Assembly (NCBI RefSeq): GCF_042646165.1
Contig: NZ_JBHRTC010000026.1
DNA from: Microbaculum marinum
Lineage (GTDB): Bacteria; Pseudomonadota; Alphaproteobacteria; Rhizobiales; Tepidamorphaceae
DNA length: 62,608 nt
Direction: 5' to 3' (one strand)
The translations under genes and the position numbers were made by a program. Shown piece by piece: positions 62,261 through 62,608 of the stretch. The notes under the pieces were generated by a model, which searched no databases, was not told the origin of the DNA, and saw only the letters and a program-made list of their open reading frames with translations. Position 1 is the stretch's first letter. Each line of letters opens with the position of its first letter.

Positions 62261-62315
62261 TGACCTTGGCGACGATCGCACATTACGGTTGGGCGAACAA
62301 GCGAGAGGGAGGATC

Positions 62316-62608
62316 ATGAGCGCCGGCGCACCGCTGGAGGGGATCACGGTAGTTGAGCTGGGCCACAGCGTTGCGGCGCCGTATGCGGGGCTTGTGCTGG
62401 CGGATCTCGGGGCGCGGGTGATCAAGGTGGAGAACCCGTCGGGGGGCGACTACGCGCGCGGCTGGGGCCCGCCGTTCTGGAAGGACAGCTCGTCGTCCTT
62501 TGCGGCGCTGAACCGGGGCAAGGAGGGTGTGGCGGTGGACTTCGCCGATGCCGGCGAGGTTGCGGCGCTGAAGGCGCTGATCGTGGCGGAGGCCGACGCG
62601 GTGGTGCA
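62316..62608 (+). CDS. CaiB/BaiF (type III) CoA-transferase, 3' end outside the window
   Basis: Only the first 97 residues are present. MSAGAPLEGITVVELGHSVA and APYAGLVLADLGARVIKVE are the typical class III CoA-transferase start, followed by NPSGGDYARGWGPPFW and FAALNRGKEGVAVDF. The catalytic Asp lies beyond the window. GAGGGAGG precedes the ATG. It moves CoA between carboxylic acids and probably belongs to the same pathway as the divergent cluster. Confidence 0.92.
   Translation, partial: MSAGAPLEGITVVELGHSVAAPYAGLVLADLGARVIKVENPSGGDYARGWGPPFWKDSSSSFAALNRGKEGVAVDFADAGEVAALKALIVAEADAVV

Overview
The window is GC-rich draft-assembly DNA with two runs of N (15301-15336 and 25209-25290). Gene content points to an alphaproteobacterium, most likely Hyphomicrobiales (Rhizobiales). 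The main evidence is the chvI-chvG-hprK-EIIA(Man)-HPr block next to pckA, with ahcY downstream; a short HPr kinase; PHB metabolism (PhaZ and a phasin); a CpaA/Flp pair; and the palindromic intergenic repeats common in that order. No rRNA, tRNA, IS element, prophage or CRISPR array was recognised.

Layout. (1) 1-1622: gene-poor, with a 282-bp tandem duplication rich in palindromes and a decayed two-gene cassette whose second gene is a frameshifted AbiEii-like nucleotidyltransferase. (2) 1761-10203, minus strand: ChvI/ChvG two-component system, HprK/EIIA/HPr regulatory phosphorelay, then an HTH-methyltransferase protein, metK and ahcY (activated methyl cycle). (3) 10361-16116, plus: HugZ-like protein, pckA, arylamine N-acetyltransferase, gamma-glutamyltranspeptidase-like protein, nitroreductase. 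(4) 16232-24910, plus: RND efflux fusion protein with a very unusual low-complexity insertion, RND pump, DUF2066 protein, a 44-bp minisatellite directly before lepA, and lepA, then a SnoaL-like exported protein. (5) 24911-29649: dispersed repeats into which the phaZ frame runs, GST, amidohydrolase. (6) 29670-33701: probable tungstate uptake genes tupB-tupC-tupA with a signal-less ModA-like protein and a convergent HTH/periplasmic-binding-domain regulator. (7) 33826-36091: flp pilin, cpaA peptidase, an unknown single-pass membrane protein. (8) 36093-49324: surface-glycan locus joining sulfate activation (cysD, cysNC), O-acetylation (MBOAT plus an AlgJ/AlgX-like protein), rfbA, glycosyltransferases, a sulfotransferase-like protein, an epimerase and a UDP-sulfoquinovose-synthase-like enzyme. 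(9) 49529-51618: YdcH-like protein, PuuE allantoinase, phasin, small unknown protein. (10) 51654-62608: catabolic cluster of acyl-CoA synthetase, HyuA/HyuB, TRAP transporter QPM, LacI regulator and enoyl-CoA hydratase, with a divergent type III CoA-transferase cut by the window edge.

Two regions look most like incompletely described systems. The first is the glycan locus, which carries genes for three acidic or acyl decorations: O-acetyl, sulfate ester and sulfoquinovose. The second is the TRAP/HyuAB/CoA cluster, which has a perfect LacI-type palindrome upstream of hyuA and a related half-conserved site in the divergent promoter region at its far end. Its substrate cannot be read from sequence. 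All assignments come from reading translated motifs and context; no database search was possible.
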